A DNA stretch of 55,789 bases from an uncultured Cyclobacteriaceae bacterium (GCA_937146645.1 CAKZRQ010000046.1:1-55789), one strand, 5' to 3'; positions 6,963-16,382 are shown, counted from the first letter of the stretch. Notes: a model not told the origin generated them from the letters alone. Program-made: numbers and translations.

Positions 6963-8900
6963 ATGAACTTCGCTGAGTTTCCATTTTTACGCTACCTGTT
7001 CTTTTTCATTTCAGGGATTTTAATTTCAGAAAAAGTCGAAGTCTTAGACCTCTCACTTATTGGCTGGGTTCTGTTTCTTTGCTGGGGGATTTATTTGTTG
7101 ATTTTGCTTTTTGCAAAGAAGAAAGTCAAAGGCACCTTCGCTCCTCTTGCTTATTTGTTGATTGCAGTTTTTGGGTATTATCTGAATTCACTGGAACATT
7201 CGAGAACGGAGAAATTGCTTAATCAGCCACTTGAGAACTCCACCGTATATCTGGGCGAGGTTTTGGAATTTGATCTCCAAAAGCCTAATTCCAAGCAAAA
7301 TAAATTGAGGGTAAAACAATGCTTAATCGCGGGTGAATGGCAAGAGGTGGAGGCAGACATTTTGATTTATCATCAACTAGATTCAGCCCTCATGCCAGGG
7401 CAAGTTGTTCTAGTGAGAGGTGGTCCTGAGCTTATCCCGGAAACCACCGGTCCCGCACAGTTTGATTACAAAGCCTTCTTACTCAGAAAAGGCATAGGTT
7501 TCCGGCAATTCGTAGGTAAGGAGCTTCGACTGGTTGGTCAGAATCCTGATTTTAGCTTCAGAAGATTTTTAAAAGAAACCCGAAATACTTTATCGATTAG
7601 AATTGATTCTTCATTTGAGGATAGAGAGGTAGCCTCCGTAATTAAAGCCTTATTAATCGGACAAAAGGAGAGTCTTGATAAGGAAACTAGAAAGGCCTAC
7701 GGAAATGCCGGTGTTATGCATATTCTGGCAGTTTCCGGATTGCATGTGGGGATCGTGTACATGATTTTCCTTTTCCTTGCCAAGGTTCTAAAGCTATCTG
7801 GAAAGCCTAGAAAAGGCTATCTGCTTTTGGTAATTCTTTTCCTCTGGTTTTATGCTTGCCTAACCGGGCTGTCTCCTTCGGTTGTTCGGGCTTCCACCAT
7901 GTTCAGCCTTCTGCTCCTCGGCCAAATGAGAAGGAGTGAACCTCCATTTTTCAATATTCTTGGTTTCTCAGCTTTATTAATGATTGCCTATTCCCCACAG
8001 GTGATTTATGATGTGGGCTTTCAGTTATCCTATCTGGCAGTTGGAGGAATCGTACTACTCCAGCCTTTGATTCTAAATCTTTGGCTACCAAAAAACCGAG
8101 TAGTGGAATACTTCTGGCAATTGACCAGTGTGAGTCTGGCTGCACAATTGGCCACATTTCCCCTGTCTGTTTATTACTTCAATTATTTCCCCACTTTTTT
8201 TCTTATTGGAAACTTACTGGTTTTACCTCTGGCATTTCTGATTATGCAGATAGGAATTCCATGGCTGATTCTGGGAAGTATTCCCTGGCTTGGAGAAGGA
8301 CTTGCCTGGGTTTTGGACCTATTGGTCAAAGCTCAAAATTTTTTAATCCATCAGGTTTCTGGGATAGATTTTCTAAGGATGGACCGATTGACTATTGGAA
8401 TTCCAACCATGTTGTTTATCTGGTGCATACTCCTGATAATCACTGGATGGAGTGAATGGAAAAAGAAGGTTTCCATTCGAATTCTAGGGATTTCTGTCTT
8501 GGTATTTCTGGTTTTCCAGTCATTCATCTTTATCCAAAAGCCTAATGAAGAAATCATCATTTATCCATCCAGAAATGGGTTTTTGGTGGATTTCTACCAT
8601 AAGTCTGGATTATCATCTTTTTCTAAAGGATTTGACCCTGAGGATATCAGCTATTCCGTGGATCCATATCGGATCAAGAAAAAGCGAAGTATAATTCCAG
8701 AACAATTGGAGAGTATTGGTAAGGATTCTGTTTACTACTTTCCTGAATTAGGATTTTCCTATAATCTTGGTGAAAGGCTAATCAGCTTTGGCGAGAGCCA
8801 CCAACCAAGAGTCTATCAATGGGGTGGTACTGGTTGGGAAAAAATATCCGGCTATAAGCCCATCCATATGGAAAAGAATGCCATTCGTATTCTCCATTGA
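6963..8900 (+). CDS. comEC: ComEC/Rec2 family competence membrane channel
   Basis: A 645-residue inner-membrane protein for DNA uptake. Order: two or three N-terminal helices (10-75), a soluble OB-like DUF4131 region (about 85-190), then the Competence domain. The latter carries the signature HILAVSGLHVG (253-263) and LTGLSPSVVRAS and many helices to about residue 490. The last ~130 residues are soluble. They lack the HxHxDH motif of the metallo-beta-lactamase domain found in the longer ComEC of Bacillus, so any single-strand degrading activity must come from elsewhere. Other competence genes are not in view. The gene has its own upstream terminator and space for a promoter at 6922-6962. Confidence 0.9.
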   Translation: MNFAEFPFLRYLFFFISGILISEKVEVLDLSLIGWVLFLCWGIYLLILLFAKKKVKGTFAPLAYLLIAVFGYYLNSLEHSRTEKLLNQPLENSTVYLGEVLEFDLQKPNSKQNKLRVKQCLIAGEWQEVEADILIYHQLDSALMPGQVVLVRGGPELIPETTGPAQFDYKAFLLRKGIGFRQFVGKELRLVGQNPDFSFRRFLKETRNTLSIRIDSSFEDREVASVIKALLIGQKESLDKETRKAYGNAGVMHILAVSGLHVGIVYMIFLFLAKVLKLSGKPRKGYLLLVILFLWFYACLTGLSPSVVRASTMFSLLLLGQMRRSEPPFFNILGFSALLMIAYSPQVIYDVGFQLSYLAVGGIVLLQPLILNLWLPKNRVVEYFWQLTSVSLAAQLATFPLSVYYFNYFPTFFLIGNLLVLPLAFLIMQIGIPWLILGSIPWLGEGLAWVLDLLVKAQNFLIHQVSGIDFLRMDRLTIGIPTMLFIWCILLIITGWSEWKKKVSIRILGISVLVFLVFQSFIFIQKPNEEIIIYPSRNGFLVDFYHKSGLSSFSKGFDPEDISYSVDPYRIKKKRSIIPEQLESIGKDSVYYFPELGFSYNLGERLISFGESHQPRVYQWGGTGWEKISGYKPIHMEKNAIRILH

Positions 8901-8955
8901 GTATTTTGCCATTCTTTCTGTATCGCATAACTTGAAAAGTGCAAATCAACCCATA

Positions 8956-9723
8956 ATGGTAAAGACCCATAAAGAGAATCGAATAGGCTATATCACCCTT
9001 AATCGTCCTGAAAAAAGAAATGCGCTGGGCCCTGAAATGGTCAAGGGACTTTCTGAAGCTTTTGACTTTTTTTCTGATGATGAAGAGGTAAAACTCATTG
9101 TGCTAAAGGCTGAGGGGAAGGCATTTTGTGCAGGTGCAGACTTGGCCTATTTGAAGGATTTGCAATCCTATACTTTTGAAGAAAATCTGGAAGATAGCCG
9201 GAGGCTGATGGAACTTTTCACTAAAATCTATGAGTATCCAAAAGTGGTGATTGCTCAAGTCCAGGGACATGCTATCGCAGGAGGTTGTGGGCTTATGACA
9301 GTCTGTGATTTTGCCTTTTCGGTTCCCGAAGCCCTTTTTGGATACACGGAGGTGAGAATTGGATTTGTGCCGGCTTTGGTTTCGGTTTTCCTTAATGAGC
9401 AAATCGGTGGTGCAAAAACTCAGGAATTGTTACTGCATGGTGGTTTGATTGAGGCCCATCAGGCCAAAGCTTATGGATTGGTCAATGAGATATATTCTCC
9501 TGATGAATTAGAGAGCCAAGTCGATTCTTTCGCTCAAGAACTCATTGAGAAGAATTCAACGAATTCCATGAGTCAAACCAAGGCACTTTTGCGCCAGCTG
9601 AATCGAGAAGAAAGGAATAAGAATCTTCAGGATGCAGCAAAACTGAATGCTGAAGTTCGTGCACATCCAGACTGTGTGCATGGGATATCCTCCTTTTTAG
9701 AAAAGAAAAAACCTCAATGGTAA
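8956..9723 (+). CDS. Enoyl-CoA hydratase/isomerase family protein (methylglutaconyl-CoA hydratase-like)
   Basis: A 255-residue crotonase. The oxyanion-hole motifs are FCAGADL (57-63) and GHAIAGGCGL (104-113). Of the two catalytic glutamates of classical enoyl-CoA hydratase, the second is present (Glu132 in GYTEVRIGFVPA), while the first position reads Gly112. This pattern and the TEVRIG stretch fit the AUH/LiuC methylglutaconyl-CoA hydratases of leucine breakdown better than beta-oxidation enzymes. ATG 8956 is the start. A longer open frame back to 8788 runs into comEC and has no family homology. The stop is directly followed by the recQ start, so both are probably co-translated. Confidence 0.88.
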   Translation: MVKTHKENRIGYITLNRPEKRNALGPEMVKGLSEAFDFFSDDEEVKLIVLKAEGKAFCAGADLAYLKDLQSYTFEENLEDSRRLMELFTKIYEYPKVVIAQVQGHAIAGGCGLMTVCDFAFSVPEALFGYTEVRIGFVPALVSVFLNEQIGGAKTQELLLHGGLIEAHQAKAYGLVNEIYSPDELESQVDSFAQELIEKNSTNSMSQTKALLRQLNREERNKNLQDAAKLNAEVRAHPDCVHGISSFLEKKKPQW

Positions 9724-11640
9724 GTGTCAAAGTCTCCCGAACATATCCTTCAGGAGGTTTTTGGACATAAAACTTTCCGTCCTTTACAATCCGAAATTAT
9801 TCACTCTGTCCTGGAGAAAAAGGATGTGCTTGCCTTGTTGCCAACTGGTGGGGGAAAATCGCTTTGTTATCAAATCCCGGCCTTAAGTGTGGAGGGTATT
9901 TGTCTGGTGGTTAGTCCGCTAATTGCCTTGATGAAGGACCAGGTGGATATTCTGCGATCTTACGGAATCAAAGCCCAGGCGATTTACTCCGGCATGAATA
10001 AGCGGGAGATTGATCGGGTTCTGGATAATTGCATTTATGGGGATTATAAGCTTCTCTTTGTTTCTCCAGAAAGACTCCAGACAGAATTATTCATAGAAAG
10101 ATTCAAGCAGATGAATGTGAATCTCATCACTGTTGATGAGGCTCACTGCATTTCACAGTGGGGATATGATTTTCGTCCTCAATACTTGAAAATCGCATCT
10201 ATTCGTCAGTATCATCCACATGCTCCCATACTTGCTCTGACAGCAACAGCTACGCCAAGAGTAAGCCAGGATATTCAGGAGAAATTGGAGATGAAATCTC
10301 CAAAGTTCTTCCAGGGGAGCTTTGCCAGGCAAAACCTGAGCTTAAGTGTGCGATTGGTAGAGAATAAATTTGAAAAGGGGGTTGAGGTTCTACATCGCCT
10401 TCATGGATCAGCTATTTGGTATGTAAGAAGTCGTCAGCTCACACATCAGATTTCTCACGCCTTAAATCAGCTGGGTTTTCAGTCAGGCGTTTATCATGCT
10501 GGACTTACGGTTAAGGAAAGGGACGAAATCCAGAAAAAATGGATGGAAGATTCCATTCGGATTATGGTTTGCACCAATGCCTTTGGGATGGGAATCGATA
10601 AGCCAGATGCAAGGATAGTTATCCATGGTGATTTACCTGAGAATATTGAGAGCTATTATCAGGAAGCTGGAAGAGCTGGAAGGGATGGAGAGAAAGCTTA
10701 CGCAGTCTTGCTCAGCAATCAAGGTGATTTCGAAAAGATGATGGAGCGGGCTGCTCTGGTCTATCCACCCACGGATTTCATACGGCGCGTGTATCAGTGT
10801 CTTGCTAATCACTTCCAGCTGGCGGTTGGGAGTAAGGTAGACGAAGGCTTGAATTTTGAGTGGAGTGATTTTGCCAGGAAATATGAGCTGGGAGTTTTGG
10901 AAGCTTTTTATGGATTAAAGGTGCTCGAGGAAGAAGGTTTTATTTCCATGAGCGATAGCTATTACTCACCATCCCGAGTCCATTTTTTAGTCGATAGTGA
11001 TACGGTTTACCGAACCCAGATCGCTTATGCCAATCTGGACCCGGTCATCAAATTACTATTGAGAACCCATGGTGGAAATCTATTCACTGAATACATTAAA
11101 ATCAATGAAGCATCCCATGCCAAAGCACTTAACATTTCTGTCCAGGAATTTGTACGAAGGCTGAAGCAACTAGAGCAGATGGAGATTCTGGATTATGATC
11201 ATCGCGAAGATCGGCCTCAGATATTCTTTTTGACTTCCAGATATGATGCGAATAATCTGCCATTGAATGTGCGGCGAATTAAGGAACGCAGAGGCTTGAC
11301 TTTGCAGAATGCCGAGAATATTGTCCGATATGCTCATCAGGAAGAAGTTTGTCGAATGGAATTTCTGCAAAGCTACTTTGGAGAGAAAAACACAGAGCCC
11401 TGTGGAATTTGCGACATATGCCTAAAAAAGAAGAGAGATTCAGATCCGATTAAAAATCTAAATGCACTTAAGTTGCGCATTATAGAAACCTTAAAGAACA
11501 AAGGAGAGTTATCACTTCAGGAATTGATGAGTGAGGCGGGCACGCCAGATACCAGAGAAAATCTGGACCATATCAGAGGCTGGATAGATTCAGGAGAGCT
11601 CATCAAGAATCCAGCTGGCAAAATCGCTCTTAATGAATAA
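9724..11640 (+). CDS. recQ: ATP-dependent DNA helicase RecQ, Bacteroidota short type
   Basis: A 638-residue 3'-5' DNA helicase for repair and recombination. Walker A is TGGGKS (41-46) and the DEAH box is 138-141, followed by CISQWGYDFRP. Motif VI lies near ESYYQEAGRAGRDG. The zinc-binding cysteines have the RecQ spacing C-x16-C-x2-C-x2-C (Cys543, 560, 563, 566) but come about 160 residues later than in E. coli. Two winged-helix-like segments fill the interval. Only ~70 residues follow and there is no recognisable HRDC domain. GTG 9724 is the start, immediately after the crotonase stop codon. The 3' end overlaps the next gene by eight bases. Confidence 0.93.
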   Translation: MSKSPEHILQEVFGHKTFRPLQSEIIHSVLEKKDVLALLPTGGGKSLCYQIPALSVEGICLVVSPLIALMKDQVDILRSYGIKAQAIYSGMNKREIDRVLDNCIYGDYKLLFVSPERLQTELFIERFKQMNVNLITVDEAHCISQWGYDFRPQYLKIASIRQYHPHAPILALTATATPRVSQDIQEKLEMKSPKFFQGSFARQNLSLSVRLVENKFEKGVEVLHRLHGSAIWYVRSRQLTHQISHALNQLGFQSGVYHAGLTVKERDEIQKKWMEDSIRIMVCTNAFGMGIDKPDARIVIHGDLPENIESYYQEAGRAGRDGEKAYAVLLSNQGDFEKMMERAALVYPPTDFIRRVYQCLANHFQLAVGSKVDEGLNFEWSDFARKYELGVLEAFYGLKVLEEEGFISMSDSYYSPSRVHFLVDSDTVYRTQIAYANLDPVIKLLLRTHGGNLFTEYIKINEASHAKALNISVQEFVRRLKQLEQMEILDYDHREDRPQIFFLTSRYDANNLPLNVRRIKERRGLTLQNAENIVRYAHQEEVCRMEFLQSYFGEKNTEPCGICDICLKKKRDSDPIKNLNALKLRIIETLKNKGELSLQELMSEAGTPDTRENLDHIRGWIDSGELIKNPAGKIALNE

Positions 11641-12229
11641 GTATCTTGATTCCATTTTAGGAAAAGTCTTTGGGTCAACCTCAGAAAAGGTCAGCCATAA
11701 GGAGAATTATTCTCTGACCGAAGAGCAGGTTTACGAGGCAGAAAGATGGTTTTCTAGTGAAGAGGGTTCCGAGCTAATAAAAAAAGTACTTAAGAATTAT
11801 CATTTCAAAAGAAGTAATATAAATGAGCATCCTCAGGTGCACATTTTCCAGAGCAAGTACGCCAATGGCTTTGCGGTAACCTTCGAGGATCCTTTCAGTG
11901 AGGAATCCTTTGAGAAGCTCTTTCATAGCTTTGCAGCTCGCTGCTTAAAAATTGGCTATAAGAAAGTAAGTCTGGATAGAAAAATAGAGGAGCAAGGGCA
12001 GAAGGTGATCGAAATAGAGAAGTTCTATTTCAAACCTCCGCTTCAGATGCCTGAGGAGGGCGAGCTAATTTCTCAATTGTATGGGAATGTAGCGGTGGAG
12101 AAGTATTCTGTAGACAATAGATCCAGCTACCTTAAAGTGCTGGTGACAGTATATTCGGACAGGCTCTATCAGGATGCCTTGCCCTTTGATGATTTTATGG
12201 ATCAATTATTCGATGTAGCAAATGACTGA
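11633..12229 (+). CDS. Conserved hypothetical protein in the recQ operon
   Basis: A 198-residue soluble protein without signal peptide or membrane segments. I do not recognise a domain. It is rich in Glu and Lys, with a helical N-terminal third (YSLTEEQVYEAERWFSSEEG) and strand-like segments later (QVHIFQSKYANGFAVTFEDPF, KVIEIEKFYFKPPL, SSYLKVLVTVYSDRL). It overlaps recQ by eight bases and the NUDIX gene by eight bases, so it belongs to the same transcript, and the overlaps support that it is a real gene. A role linked to RecQ is possible but unproven. Confidence 0.75.
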   Translation: MNKYLDSILGKVFGSTSEKVSHKENYSLTEEQVYEAERWFSSEEGSELIKKVLKNYHFKRSNINEHPQVHIFQSKYANGFAVTFEDPFSEESFEKLFHSFAARCLKIGYKKVSLDRKIEEQGQKVIEIEKFYFKPPLQMPEEGELISQLYGNVAVEKYSVDNRSSYLKVLVTVYSDRLYQDALPFDDFMDQLFDVAND

Positions 12230-12776
12230 CCGAGAAAGACTTTACGATCAACTTTCAAAATACCGAACCCCATATGAGGATGAGTCCAGGTTTATCCCTG
12301 ACTTCATTGATCTTCTGCACGATGATGATGCCTTTGTTCGTGATCGTTTGGCTGGTCACTTTACGGCCTCAACCTGGATCGTGAACCCTGACCGGACTCA
12401 TGCCTTGCTGACTTTGCATAAGAAGTTAGGAAGATGGCTGCAGCTAGGCGGTCATGCAGATGGTGATGAGAATCTTCCAAGAGTCGCCATGAAGGAGGCT
12501 ACAGAAGAGAGTGGCTTATTGTCGCTTAGGTTGGTCGATCCTGAGATATTTGATATCGATAAGCACATCATTCCTGAGCGGAAGGGTGTGCCTGAGCATT
12601 ACCACTATGATGTGAGATTTTTGATTGAGGCTGACCTCAATGAACCGCTTGTTTTAAGTAATGAAAGCATATCTTTGGCTTGGATAACATTTGACTCCGT
12701 CCAGGATTTGATCGGTCATAACCCATCTATTCTCCGGATGCTAGAAAAAACAAGCCGCTCAGAAATCATACTTTGA
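12222..12776 (+). CDS. NUDIX hydrolase
   Basis: A 184-residue pyrophosphohydrolase. The Nudix box spans residues 76-99 (GGHADGDENLPRVAM then KEATEESGL). It keeps the EATEESG metal-binding glutamates, with Lys in place of the usual Arg before the first Glu. The preceding strand is HALLTLHKKLGRWLQLGGH, as in mutator-type and related Nudix proteins. The substrate is not predictable. Overlaps at both ends (eight bases with the upstream gene, one base with the thioesterase gene) place it within the recQ operon. Confidence 0.92.
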   Translation: MTDRERLYDQLSKYRTPYEDESRFIPDFIDLLHDDDAFVRDRLAGHFTASTWIVNPDRTHALLTLHKKLGRWLQLGGHADGDENLPRVAMKEATEESGLLSLRLVDPEIFDIDKHIIPERKGVPEHYHYDVRFLIEADLNEPLVLSNESISLAWITFDSVQDLIGHNPSILRMLEKTSRSEIIL

Positions 12777-13207
12777 TGCCTTTAAACTCTGATCTTCAGC
12801 TCGATCAATTTTCATTTTCTTGTCCCCTCCAAATTCGATTCTCGGATATCGATGGCTACATGCATGTCAATAATGGCGTGTACTTCAGTTACTTCGAACA
12901 TGCTCGCGGGTTATACCTTCATGAAATAGCTGGCTGGAATGTGATGGAAGTTGGAACTGTGGTGGGGAAGACCACCATCGAATATTTGAGGCCGATTCAC
13001 CTTGAGGATAAATTCAAATGTTTAGTTCGATGTACCCGACTGGGCAATTCTTCCTTCGATCTGGAACAAATAATCATCAGCGAAGGAGAAACGGATTTAA
13101 AGGTTTTTTCTAAATGCCACACAGTAATGGTTTCTGTAGATATGAAAACCATGAAGCCGACTCCAGTACCCCATCTTTATCGGGGGAAGCTTTTGCCGGC
13201 AGGCTAA
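12776..13207 (+). CDS. Acyl-CoA thioesterase, 4HBT hotdog family
   Basis: A 143-residue hotdog-fold thioesterase of the YbgC/FadM kind. The signature RFSDIDGYMHVNN followed by VYFSYFEHAR carries the catalytic Asp. VGKTTIEYLRPIHLEDKF and the C-terminal SKCHTVMVSVD complete the fold. It likely hydrolyses acyl-CoAs. It begins at ATG 12776 in a TGATG overlap with the NUDIX stop, preferred over the TTG one codon earlier. It is the last gene of the run that starts with the crotonase. Confidence 0.88.
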   Translation: MPLNSDLQLDQFSFSCPLQIRFSDIDGYMHVNNGVYFSYFEHARGLYLHEIAGWNVMEVGTVVGKTTIEYLRPIHLEDKFKCLVRCTRLGNSSFDLEQIIISEGETDLKVFSKCHTVMVSVDMKTMKPTPVPHLYRGKLLPAG

Positions 13208-13224
13208 AAAGATTCCTATCTTTG
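13193..13224 (+). promoter_or_regulatory. Putative promoter of the TPR lipoprotein gene
   Basis: TTG (13193-13195), 21 bases, then TATCTTTG (13217-13224), an exact TAnnTTTG. The -33 part lies inside the last codons of the thioesterase gene. The start codon is 19 bases downstream. Confidence 0.6.
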
Positions 13225-13242
13225 CCAAAAAATTAAAGGCTC

Positions 13243-13947
13243 GTGCGGAAAATCTGGACCCTTCTTTTACCCGTTATTTTCATTGCCTGTTCTCCGAGTG
13301 AGGAGGAACTCATGAAGGCTGGAATTACCGAAATGGATGCTCAAAATTGGGAGCAAGCTATAACATATTTTGATCAGGCATTGGAGCAAAATGCTTCCAA
13401 TTCAACAGCCCTAAATGCGAAAGGTGTGGCGATGTTTCAGCTGGGAAATATAGAAGAGGCTATTCCGGTTTTTTCAGCATCTATCCAGGCAGATTCCATT
13501 TCTTATAAGCCTTGGTTTAATCGGGGAAATGCAAATCTGGAACTTGGGAATTTCAAGGAAGCCATTTCAGATTTTAATCTTGCAAATGGCCTGGACCCTA
13601 GCCAAACGGATATTTATTACAATCGTGGTCTCGCACTTTTAGGATTAGAAGAGTATGAGGATGCATTGCTTGACTTTGATGCTGCCCTCCAGGCAGATCC
13701 TAATCAGGCCCTCACACACTTTAATCGTGGAAAGGCACTTTTGGGTAATAATGATCCTATTGCAGCCATTGAGGCTTTAACAACTTCTTTGAATCTGAAT
13801 CCTGATAGCGGTTCTGCATATTATCTTTTAGGTATCACCAGGATGAGTGCCTTGAACCAAAAAGAAGAAGGATGTGCTGATTTGAAAATGGCAGCTTCGC
13901 TAGGCGTGGCTGAGGCGCAAAGTTGGCTGGACGATTTTTGCGAATAG
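13243..13947 (+). CDS. TPR-repeat lipoprotein
   Basis: A 234-residue exported protein. The N-terminus is a lipoprotein signal with the lipobox FIAC (Cys16), followed by SPSEEE. Residues ~22-210 hold five to six tetratricopeptide repeats, with the typical spacing seen in AITYFDQALEQNASNS, AIPVFSASIQADS, AISDFNLANGLDPS, ALLDFDAALQADPN and AIEALTTSLNLNPDS. TPR proteins act as scaffolds for complexes, here at the periplasmic face of a membrane. The GTG start at 13243 is the only one that gives a full signal peptide. The Sua5 gene follows without any spacing. Confidence 0.9.
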   Translation: MRKIWTLLLPVIFIACSPSEEELMKAGITEMDAQNWEQAITYFDQALEQNASNSTALNAKGVAMFQLGNIEEAIPVFSASIQADSISYKPWFNRGNANLELGNFKEAISDFNLANGLDPSQTDIYYNRGLALLGLEEYEDALLDFDAALQADPNQALTHFNRGKALLGNNDPIAAIEALTTSLNLNPDSGSAYYLLGITRMSALNQKEEGCADLKMAASLGVAEAQSWLDDFCE

Positions 13948-14913
13948 ATGGCAGTCATTTCCACAGACATTTCTGAAGCGGTTCATGCACTTAATGAAGG
14001 TCAGGTAATCGGTATCCCGACGGAGACGGTTTATGGCCTTGCCGGAAATGCATTGGATGGAGATTCTGTGGCTCGAATCTTCGAGGTGAAGGAAAGACCA
14101 AGTTTTGATCCTTTGATCGTGCATATTTCAGACCTTGATCAAGTTGATAAATATTGTGAAGAAGTTCCTGAGTCTTTGGCAAAGCTGGCAGAGAAATATT
14201 GGCCGGGGCCATTGACTTTACTGCTACCGAAAAAAGAGATTATTCCAGATATCGTGACTTCCGGATTGAAAAGGGTGGCCATACGCGTTCCTTCTCATTC
14301 GCTCACTCGTGAACTCCTGCATCAGCTGGATTTTCCACTTGCCGCACCAAGTGCTAATCCATTTGGCTATATCAGCCCAACTAGCGCAGCTCATGTGGAA
14401 GCTCAACTAGGAGCAAAGATTTCTATGGTTCTGGACGGAGGAGAGAGCCAGGTTGGTTTGGAAAGTACCATCGTTGGGATGGAAGAAAATGAGGTGGTGG
14501 TTTACAGGCTTGGGGGGCTCTCTTTGGATGAGATTGAAAGTGAAATTGGGAAGGTTAAGGTGAAAAGTCATAGTTCTTCTAATCCTCAAGCTCCGGGATT
14601 ACTGAAAAGCCATTACGCTCCAAAGGTTCCTTTTTTGCTTGGCAATATCTCAAAGTTCCTGAAGGATATTAAGCCAGAGAGTAACAAAGTTGGGATTCTT
14701 AGCCTAAATGCTGAGTTCTCTGGTTTCCCTGAGGTAAATCAAATTCAGCTTAGCTCAAGTGGTAATTTGAATGAGGCTGCTCAAAATCTTTTTGCGGCGA
14801 TGAGAAAATTAGATGACCTTGATCTCGAGTTAATTTTGGCGGAGCCAATGCCAGAAAAGGGTCTGGGGAAAGCCATCAATGATAGACTGAGAAGAGCAGC
14901 AGCCAAGGGCTGA
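13948..14913 (+). CDS. L-threonylcarbamoyladenylate synthase (Sua5/YrdC family)
   Basis: A 321-residue enzyme making threonylcarbamoyl-AMP from Thr, bicarbonate and ATP for the t6A37 tRNA modification. The YrdC domain (about 1-200) has IPTETVYGLAGNA (23-35), the KxR pair Lys48/Arg50 and PSAN (134-137). The C-terminal part (about 205-321, starting SSSNPQAPGLLKSHYAPK) is the Sua5 domain, so this is the long Sua5 form, not short TsaC. The ATG directly follows the TPR lipoprotein stop. Its partners TsaB, TsaD and TsaE are not in the window. Confidence 0.93.
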   Translation: MAVISTDISEAVHALNEGQVIGIPTETVYGLAGNALDGDSVARIFEVKERPSFDPLIVHISDLDQVDKYCEEVPESLAKLAEKYWPGPLTLLLPKKEIIPDIVTSGLKRVAIRVPSHSLTRELLHQLDFPLAAPSANPFGYISPTSAAHVEAQLGAKISMVLDGGESQVGLESTIVGMEENEVVVYRLGGLSLDEIESEIGKVKVKSHSSSNPQAPGLLKSHYAPKVPFLLGNISKFLKDIKPESNKVGILSLNAEFSGFPEVNQIQLSSSGNLNEAAQNLFAAMRKLDDLDLELILAEPMPEKGLGKAINDRLRRAAAKG

Positions 14914-15014
14914 TTTCAGAATTGATTTCTGTCCATTTTTTCAGCGATTTGATATAAACTTTAATAACTTCAAGATTTTAAAAAATTGCTTCAAACCGAT
15001 AATTCCTTTTTACC

Positions 15015-16214
15015 ATGAATCCAAGAATTAAGAATGTGGACAACCTCAGTTTTGAGGGAAAAAGAGCGATCATGCGAGTGGATTTTAATGTCCCTTTGGA
15101 TGGTGAGTTCAATGTGACTGACGATACGAGAATTCAGGCGGCATTGCCAACCATAAATAAAGTTTTATCCGATGGTGGATCAGTTGTATTGATGTCACAC
15201 CTGGGACGTCCGAAGACAGGGCCCGAAGATAAGTTTTCTCTCAAGCATATTTTGGTTGATTTAGAGAAAGCCTTGGGAGTGCCGGTAAAGTTTGCTCCGG
15301 ATTGTATCGGAGATGAAGCAAGAATGCTTTCTGAGGGTCTAAATCCAGGGGAGGTGCTTCTTTTAGAGAATCTCAGATTTTACAAAGAGGAGACTGCAGG
15401 GGATAAGGACTTTGCTGAGAAGCTTTCACATCATGGAGATATTTATGTAAATGATGCCTTTGGAACGGCTCACAGAGCCCACGCTTCCACAGCGGTAATC
15501 GCTCAGTTTTTCACTGAGAAAGTTTGTGGCTACCTCATGCTTTCTGAATTGAAGAATGCAGATAAGGTTCTCGAAAATCCAGAGCGACCACTCACTGCGA
15601 TCATGGGTGGAGCAAAGATTTCTGATAAGATTTTGATCATCGAGCAGCTACTCGAAAAGGTGGATAATCTGATTATCGGTGGAGGTATGTCCTATACTTT
15701 TGCTAAAGCCCAAGGCGGCACCATCGGAGATTCCTTGCTCGAAGAAGATAAGCTGGACTTTGTGCTTGAACTTATGGAAAAAGCTAAAGCAAAAAGGGTG
15801 AATCTGGTCCTTCCGGTTGATACGGTGATTTCTACGGCCTTTGCGAACGATGCAGAACAGGGCTTGGCGAATAAAGGAGAGATTCCTAATGGATGGATGG
15901 GATTAGATATTGGTCCAAAGACCAGAGAGCTCTTCTCAGGAGTTATTGCCGAATCCAAGACTATCCTTTGGAACGGTCCAATGGGAGTCTTTGAAATGTC
16001 CTCCTTCGATAAGGGAACAAAGGCGATTGCGGAAGCCGTTGTGGCAGCGACCAAAACTGGCGCATTCTCATTGATTGGCGGTGGGGATTCAGCCGCTGCG
16101 GTAAACAAGTTTGGACTTGGTGATGATGTTTCCTTTGTGTCAACAGGTGGCGGTGCATTGCTAGAACATATGGAAGGAAAAGTTCTTCCGGGTGTAGCGG
16201 CTTTGGAGCCTTGA
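15015..16214 (+). CDS. pgk: Phosphoglycerate kinase
   Basis: A 399-residue glycolytic enzyme that transfers phosphate between 1,3-bisphosphoglycerate and ADP. Length is standard. Visible motifs are MRVDFNVP (20-27), [25 protein letters not shown] for the substrate side, and [17 protein letters not shown] and GGGDSAAAV segments for nucleotide binding. A roughly 100-bp gap separates it from the Sua5 gene and a hairpin terminator follows, so it is probably monocistronic. Nothing unusual. Confidence 0.97.
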   Translation: MNPRIKNVDNLSFEGKRAIMRVDFNVPLDGEFNVTDDTRIQAALPTINKVLSDGGSVVLMSHLGRPKTGPEDKFSLKHILVDLEKALGVPVKFAPDCIGDEARMLSEGLNPGEVLLLENLRFYKEETAGDKDFAEKLSHHGDIYVNDAFGTAHRAHASTAVIAQFFTEKVCGYLMLSELKNADKVLENPERPLTAIMGGAKISDKILIIEQLLEKVDNLIIGGGMSYTFAKAQGGTIGDSLLEEDKLDFVLELMEKAKAKRVNLVLPVDTVISTAFANDAEQGLANKGEIPNGWMGLDIGPKTRELFSGVIAESKTILWNGPMGVFEMSSFDKGTKAIAEAVVAATKTGAFSLIGGGDSAAAVNKFGLGDDVSFVSTGGGALLEHMEGKVLPGVAALEP

Positions 16215-16233
16215 TTTCCGAAAAGTATAAAAG

Positions 16234-16264
16234 AAAAGCTCTTCAGAAATGGAGAGCTTTTTTA
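16234..16264 (+). terminator. Rho-independent terminator after pgk
   Basis: Stem AAAAGCTCT (16234-16242) with AGAGCTTTT (16253-16261), ten-base loop, then a T run. Confidence 0.85.
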
Positions 16265-16272
16265 TTTTCAGG

Positions 16273-16380
16273 TTCGTCATGGCGATCCCGAGAATCGGGT
16301 GAAGAATTCTCCTACTCTGATTCAATTTTCTATAAAATTTTTAGAGACTGCTTCGTCGTTCCTTCTCGCAGTTACGATTC
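16273..16380. repeat. REP-like imperfect inverted repeat between pgk and the EEP gene
   Basis: Left arm 16273-16312 (CGTCATGGCGATCCCG ... GAAGAATTCTCC) and right arm 16343-16378 (GAGACTGCTTCGTCGTTCC then TTCTCGCAGTTACGA) are imperfect reverse complements. They have the look of the intergenic repeats dispersed in many Bacteroidota genomes (GAGATTGCTTCGTCGTTCC type). The right arm ends two bases before the stop codon of the EEP gene. No ORF in it looks real. Confidence 0.6.
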
Positions 16381-16382
16381 AT

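Noticed and set aside
8788..8955. Longer crotonase start inside comEC
   Set aside because: The extra residues overlap comEC and lack crotonase homology; ATG 8956 fits the family.
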